From contig NZ_ML138678.1 in the NCBI RefSeq assembly GCF_004028635.1, positions 744,001 through 808,000 on the forward strand: DNA of 64,000 bases, in the 5' to 3' direction. The stretch comes from Streptomyces cyaneus. GTDB taxonomy: Bacteria > Actinomycetota > Actinomycetes > Streptomycetales > Streptomycetaceae. Shown one piece after another: positions 60,262 to 64,000 of the stretch (positions within the stretch are counted from its first letter, which is position 1; each line of letters begins with the position of its first letter). The notes beneath the pieces were generated by a model, which saw only the letters and a program-made list of their open reading frames with translations, ran no database searches and had not been told where the DNA came from. Position numbers and translations under genes: made by a program.

Positions 60262-60297
60262 CCAGAGGCCCTGTGGAGCAATCCACAAGGCCTCTGG
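60262..60297 (+). terminator. terminator of the disrupted tRNA-Arg locus
   Basis: CCAGAGGCC pairs with GGCCTCTGG, and the inner TGTGGA pairs with TCCACA. This hairpin, directly after the tRNA-Arg fragment, is the probable original terminator of that tRNA gene and thus belongs to the chromosome side. The next ~180 bp show a change to lower GC. Confidence 0.75.
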
Positions 60298-60479
60298 ATT
60301 TGCCTTTACGGCAGCATTTGACGGCAACCGTTCGGAGGGCGGATTACTGTACGCGACCCCCGTCACCTCGATGGCTCCGAGGCATCCCAGTCCTTAGCGC
60401 GGCCTAGAAGAGCGGTTCACTTCCACGAATGGCCTATCGAAACCTCGCAAGAATCTTCCACAACGGCCAGGGTAGTCAT

Positions 60480-61319
60480 ATGGCGAGCGAATCAGCAGAC
60501 CAAGGAAACACCCAGGGGAATGCCATGGAGGGCCCCCAACACTCCCTCCCCCAGAGTCGACTCCCTCGGTCACTCAAAACAATAGGCCTTTGTCTAGGCT
60601 TCCTGTTGAGCACAACAATTGGGGCAGTAATTGGAGCTGCAGTAGATTTTTTCGGACCACGTACAGTTGAGAAGATAATCAGCTCTAAGCCGGTATCGTT
60701 TTCAGCCGCGAGCACCGACCAGCGCGAAGGTTGGACCGCAGCCCTTCCCGGTCAGCCAGATATGCAGAATGCGCCGGGAGCCGGATCTAACTGTACTGAA
60801 ACTTACGACTGGGCAAAGCGGCAAGGCGCAGCCGATGTCAATCAGTCAGAACTCCTGCTTGCCGCTCAAGGGCAGCGTAGTCGCGCTATAGCCATAACAA
60901 ACATGCGCGCGAAAATAGTTCGCAAATACCCAATCCCGAAGGGAACCAGAGTTATGCGCCCTTCCGCCGGAGAGGGAGACGTCATAGCGATTGGGCTTGA
61001 CCTGGATTCTCAAAACCCGATTGCTCAATCCATTGGAGACTCCGGCAACTTCCAGGGAGCATACTTCAACAAGAATTATGTCACTCTCGCCGAATATGAA
61101 ATTGCCACTTTCAGAATCATTGCCAAGGCTCAAAAATACTGCTACGAATGGGAGCTTGTCGTCGACGTACTGGAGGACGGAAAAGAGGCAACGGTGATTG
61201 TCCGCGATGGGGCTCAACCATTCCGGACGACTGGACCATCCAACTCCTACAACAAGTACTACGAATGGGCATGGTACGCGACGCCACCCAATCTCATTAC
61301 CACGTCTCCAGACTCCTAG
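60480..61319 (+). CDS. predicted membrane-anchored protein, unknown
   Basis: A 279-residue protein from the ATG at 60480 (an ATG 51 bp upstream, at 60429, is possible but has no ribosome site). One membrane helix (~residues 34-56, TIGLCLGFLLSTTIGAVIGA) separates a short cytosolic N-terminus from a ~200-residue outside domain. That domain has cysteines (NCTETY and KYCYEW) and strand-rich sequence such as IAITNMRAKIVRKYPIPKGT. Codon use is much more AT-rich than the core genes, with many A/T third positions, which signals recent transfer. No family is recognised. Confidence 0.7.
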   Translation: MASESADQGNTQGNAMEGPQHSLPQSRLPRSLKTIGLCLGFLLSTTIGAVIGAAVDFFGPRTVEKIISSKPVSFSAASTDQREGWTAALPGQPDMQNAPGAGSNCTETYDWAKRQGAADVNQSELLLAAQGQRSRAIAITNMRAKIVRKYPIPKGTRVMRPSAGEGDVIAIGLDLDSQNPIAQSIGDSGNFQGAYFNKNYVTLAEYEIATFRIIAKAQKYCYEWELVVDVLEDGKEATVIVRDGAQPFRTTGPSNSYNKYYEWAWYATPPNLITTSPDS

Positions 61320-61611
61320 ACGAAGCCGATATTATCACCGTACACGCTAGCGGGGAGAGGGCAAGGTAGGACCACCCCCAGCGCGCGGAGGGCAGAGCGT
61401 CCTGCTCGTGGTCCTGTGTCTCATGCCGCTGTCGGCGGTGACCATGGCAAGTGTGCCGACTATGAAGGCCAATAACGAGGGGGCCTTATCGAGTTCCCTA
61501 TGGGCCATGTGCGGGACGGTCCCGCGATAAGCAGAGGATGACCACGCCTGTGCAGGTCATACGAGGTTCGGACCCCGGCGCGCCGGTCTTGAAACCGTCG
61601 TGGCGCTGCAT
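61320..61611. other. intergenic region in lower-GC cargo
   Basis: No gene is supported in these ~290 bp between two convergent cargo genes. A short GC-rich part at about 61575-61605 includes GCCGGTCTTGAAACCG, which resembles a tRNA-Ser anticodon arm but lacks the rest of the tRNA. Confidence 0.4.
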
Positions 61612-62403
61612 TCAGGAGACCGGCGCCTCACCGTTAGGTGGGTCTTCGCCTTGCGGCTGCTCGGAGTCAATCGGTAGGAGGACATCGAGCGATTCGAGAA
61701 GACGATCCGCATAACATTTGGCTGCAGATTCAACCCACCTAGAATTGACGGCTTTCCACCAGAAGGCGCTAAGAAACAGGCTGACCACGGAGACGAGAAC
61801 GAATCCCACTTTCCATACAACTAGGGCATAAAATGATGCGATTGCAGCCCCTGCGGTTCCGAGAAAAACAGTCACGGATACGGTCAAGCCTATCTTCCGC
61901 ATCCCAAGCATGTTCCGCCTGAATCCGTAGTGGCAATTTTCGAGATATACCAACCGGAATATATTAGTGTCGCGCGTGCGTGAGATCAAATACCTGACAG
62001 CTGTCTCATATGCCTCATCGGCTTTCTGAGGATTTCGGGATTCTTGCCTTCTGCTCGGCATCGGCACACCCAGCAACGAAGCGAGCTTCCCGTGCTGCCG
62101 AGCTAGCAATATCGAATTCGTCGAGCCATTATGCCGCAAAGCCTGGGTGGCAGGCGGTCCGCCCCAGGAGTGCCAGAGTGCCGGCTGTATTGCGCGGCCC
62201 TTATCCCTCACGAGCTGATCGATAAGAATCAATGTCCCGCCGGCGACCGCTAGCAGCCAAAGCCTGTTCCAATTGGCCAGCGACGGCACCAATACTACGC
62301 ATAGCAGCGTGACGGGAAGAGCTGTTATGAAGGCAGGGGCTACGCGCGCGCGACGGCTATATCCGTCGAATAGTTGACCGAGGCCGGGTCCGGAAGTAGG
62401 CAT
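61612..62403 (-). CDS. four-helix membrane protein paired with an MBL-fold hydrolase
   Basis: A 263-residue protein with two pairs of membrane helices: ~residues 23-65 (VAPAFITALPVTLLCVVLVP and RLWLLAVAGGTLILIDQLV) and ~170-215 (IGLTVSVTVFLGTAGAAIAS and VGFVLVSVVSLFLSAFWW). They are separated by a helical cytosolic region (KADEAYETAVRYLISRTRDT). The layout resembles membrane effectors of bacterial conflict systems such as SLATT proteins, but I cannot assign a family. It begins 9 bp after the stop of the MBL-fold gene on the same strand, so the two are an operon. GC is lower than in the chromosome. Confidence 0.7.
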   Translation of the reverse strand: MPTSGPGLGQLFDGYSRRARVAPAFITALPVTLLCVVLVPSLANWNRLWLLAVAGGTLILIDQLVRDKGRAIQPALWHSWGGPPATQALRHNGSTNSILLARQHGKLASLLGVPMPSRRQESRNPQKADEAYETAVRYLISRTRDTNIFRLVYLENCHYGFRRNMLGMRKIGLTVSVTVFLGTAGAAIASFYALVVWKVGFVLVSVVSLFLSAFWWKAVNSRWVESAAKCYADRLLESLDVLLPIDSEQPQGEDPPNGEAPVS

Positions 62404-62412
62404 CTTTATGCC

Positions 62413-63402
62413 TCACACTTCAATCGTCGCAATGCGATTTCCGGAATGATCGGAGATCCAAATATCCCCGTCGTCCCAAATCTTAACCTTGATTGAGCCG
62501 TTGTAGCGAGTCGATAGCACTCGATTCGCCACCCGCGCGTACTCATCCGATGCATCTGTTGAGGGCTTCTTCCCTACTGAACAGATAACGGTGTCAGGGC
62601 CCATGGCGCTGACTGCCTCCTCGTGATATCCGCTCATCCGTCCGTGGTGGGAAGCCTTCAACACATCACACAGCAAATCCTCCTTGGTGTAACGTGCCAG
62701 AATGGAGTTCCATGTCGCTTTCTCGGCATCACCTGGAAGGATGACGCTTCTGCCAGCGTGATCAAACTTCAGAACGTACGAGCAGTCGTTGTACTCCTCG
62801 CGTTCATTGCATGCAGAGATCAACTCCGGAGTCGGAGACAGTACCGAAATTCCATCCTCATCCCAATAGGATGCACTGTCACCCCGCTCCGCTTTGATAA
62901 CTTTATGTTCTTGCGGGTCGCCGTTTGGCTTATCTGGGCCTACGCCAAGCCGTAGGCAGCTATATACCGCCCAATCTATGTATGCATATTTTCCGTGGTC
63001 GAAACTATCCTCAGTCAGTTCTTTAGTATGAGCCGTATCCCAGAAGTTGACGATATTTACGCGTTCTTGCCAGAAGAACCTATGAAGGCCACTCATGTGG
63101 TCCATGTCGGGGTGGGTCTGCACATAGCGGAATACGGACCTGCCAGGGAAATTCTCTTTATAGTAGTCGTATGGGTCTACCAAGAGTGACTGATAATGCT
63201 GTTCCCATGAACGGGTTCCTAGAGAAGCGAAATGTTTAAATGCGTATGTCGAGAGCCCCTTGTCTTCAGCGAGAGCCTCAACATCGCTTTCGGGTAGCGA
63301 CTTGCTGTTGTTGATGTCTACCATCATGAGGCGTCCGCTGGGCAACTCGATGAACGTGCAGTCGCCGTGGCCTACGTTTAGGAAATGAAAAACTAGCGGC
63401 AC
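62413..63402 (-). CDS. ComEC-like MBL-fold metallo-hydrolase
   Basis: A 329-residue soluble metallo-beta-lactamase-fold enzyme of the ComEC/Rec2-related group. It opens HFLNVGHGDCTFIELPSGRL and has the metal motif THPDMDHMSGLHRF (H97, D99, D101, H102), then SVILPGDAEKATW and LKASHHGRMSG. The DNA-uptake membrane domain of true ComEC is absent. The family includes nucleases and phosphodiesterases; stand-alone members often sit in mobile DNA or defence loci. The start is a GTG at 63402 with a weak ribosome site. It is followed at 9 bp by a four-helix membrane protein gene, which suggests an enzyme-effector pair. Confidence 0.82.
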   Translation of the reverse strand: MPLVFHFLNVGHGDCTFIELPSGRLMMVDINNSKSLPESDVEALAEDKGLSTYAFKHFASLGTRSWEQHYQSLLVDPYDYYKENFPGRSVFRYVQTHPDMDHMSGLHRFFWQERVNIVNFWDTAHTKELTEDSFDHGKYAYIDWAVYSCLRLGVGPDKPNGDPQEHKVIKAERGDSASYWDEDGISVLSPTPELISACNEREEYNDCSYVLKFDHAGRSVILPGDAEKATWNSILARYTKEDLLCDVLKASHHGRMSGYHEEAVSAMGPDTVICSVGKKPSTDASDEYARVANRVLSTRYNGSIKVKIWDDGDIWISDHSGNRIATIEV

Positions 63403-63791
63403 AGAGCCCCCCCGGGTTTTGCGATCACTGCCGATTTTGATCTGAAACCAGACTGAGCATGTCGAAGGCCGACCGGTGGGGGGCTGCGGCCTTCGATCTC
63501 AGTACATATTGAGTCATGGTTACGACGTTGGGGAGTTCTTTGCACAACTTTCCCCGCATCGTGCGGTGGAAGCGGTGGCTCAACGTGGCTGTGGTCTCCG
63601 CGGCAGGGCCGCGAAGGTCGTCTCAAGGAAGTGCCCCCGCTGGGCGCTCCGTCCCCCAGGCCCCCGGCAGCAGGTCCTTCAAGCAAGCTCGCAGGTCACA
63701 TACAGGGTGGGGAACCCGCCGTAAATCTGCCGTGCCGCATGAGACTGGCCGTCTCTGGGCCGTCGAAGGTCACCGGGTGCGTCGAGGTTGG
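63403..63791. other. intergenic region with no supported gene
   Basis: About 390 bp between the MBL-fold gene and the DUF6233-like fragment. Short open frames exist on both strands but show no recognisable protein, start signal or consistent codon use. The GC content returns towards the chromosomal level from about 63550. Confidence 0.4.
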
Positions 63792-64000
63792 TCAGGCTAC
63801 GTCGATGCCCAGTTCACTGTCTGGTGGCAGAAGGTGCAGGGCTTGACGTTCGGGTCCGTGAGCGAGACACGCGCGTCGTGCTCGCTGATCCGATGGGGGT
63901 GCGCCCTCGATCAACGTGCAGTCGCCGACGTGGATGATGGCTGGCTCGGGCCCTTGGGGCGTGCGCTTCTGCTGGACGACGAACTGAGGTCGGGGCACGA
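63792..64000 (-). pseudogene. DUF6233-like gene fragment with two frameshifts
   Basis: The 3' end of a minus-strand gene that continues beyond the window. One frame gives QFVVQQKRTPQGPEPAIIHV, then GDCTLIEGAP. A second frame then gives ISEHDARVSLTDPNVKPCTF, and the first frame returns for PPDSELGIDVA before the stop. The three pieces in order match a DUF6233-type protein (small cysteine-containing Streptomyces proteins, function unknown). Two frame changes in about 100 bp mean the gene is broken, unless sequencing errors are responsible. The family name is from memory. Confidence 0.6.

Noticed and set aside
61575..61610. tRNA-Ser (TGA) gene or fragment
   Set aside because: Only an anticodon-arm-like word with one base missing is present; no acceptor, D-arm or T-arm in the right order.
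63476..63724. 82-residue plus-strand gene in the right-hand gap
   Set aside because: No ribosome site, no recognisable motif and composition typical of random GC-rich frames.

Overview
The window is high-GC actinobacterial chromosome, almost certainly Streptomyces. The gene set fits this: a principal-like sigma factor beside dnaG, assimilatory nitrate and nitrite reductases, a class F sortase, RBS-led GTG and TTG starts, and rare TTA codons. At about 46 kb it passes from core chromosome into an integrated conjugative element of the actinomycete (AICE) type. It ends in lower-GC cargo and decayed genes. All identifications come from reading the sequence and recalling protein families; no database search was possible.

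Region 1 (1-8.1 kb): a cobalamin riboswitch precedes the cobalt transporter pair cbtB-cbtA, with a divergent phosphatase-like gene running off the left edge. Next come a CAT-anticodon tRNA and two identical tRNA-Asn genes, a YtxH-like envelope protein, a xylulokinase-like FGGY kinase and a heterodimeric ABC exporter pair. Region 2 (8.2-16.3 kb): housekeeping genes hrdA-like sigma factor, dnaG, an FAD oxidoreductase, a dGTPase-like HD protein, a sirohydrochlorin chelatase-like protein and a SanA/YdcF-like protein. Copies of a Streptomyces intergenic repeat lie at 2.7, 8.1-8.3 and 14.5 kb.

Region 3 (16.3-21.4 kb): a cytochrome P450, then an operon of a stand-alone NRPS-type adenylation enzyme, a TmpA-like membrane flavoprotein and an enoyl-CoA hydratase. 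Region 4 (21.7-34.6 kb): nitrogen assimilation (nasA-like nitrate reductase; FAD reductase-nirB-nirD), interleaved with a secreted M4 metalloprotease, a sortase F/surface-protein pair, a TSUP anion exporter and an SDR next to a TetR remnant. Region 5 (34.8-45.9 kb): a 1405-residue trypsin-STAND ATPase-propeller protein carrying two TTA codons, a carbonic anhydrase-SulP operon, a two-component system, a Tat-exported PhoX/DUF839-like protein and a small secreted protein.

Region 6 (46.0-60.25 kb): the AICE. It holds a tyrosine integrase, an excisionase, an iteron field (11 copies of TGCGTCA/TGACGCA), a 127-bp imperfect palindrome, an ATPase and prim-pol replication module, a 5-methylcytosine methyltransferase divergent from a zinc-ribbon HNH nuclease, a TraB/FtsK translocase with a repeat cluster at its 3' end, a translationally coupled series of small spread-type genes, and a GntR regulator with three palindromic operators. 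A 40-bp 3' piece of a tRNA-Arg gene marks the probable right end. No intact partner tRNA is visible beside the integrase, so the left end is unresolved.

Region 7 (60.3-64 kb): lower-GC cargo of three unrecognised or partly recognised genes (two membrane proteins and a ComEC-like metallo-beta-lactamase-fold hydrolase), followed by a frameshifted DUF6233-like fragment. The best candidates for something new are the trypsin-STAND protein, the adenylation/TmpA operon, the methyltransferase/HNH pair, the element's putative origin and transfer repeats, and the MBL/membrane-protein operon.
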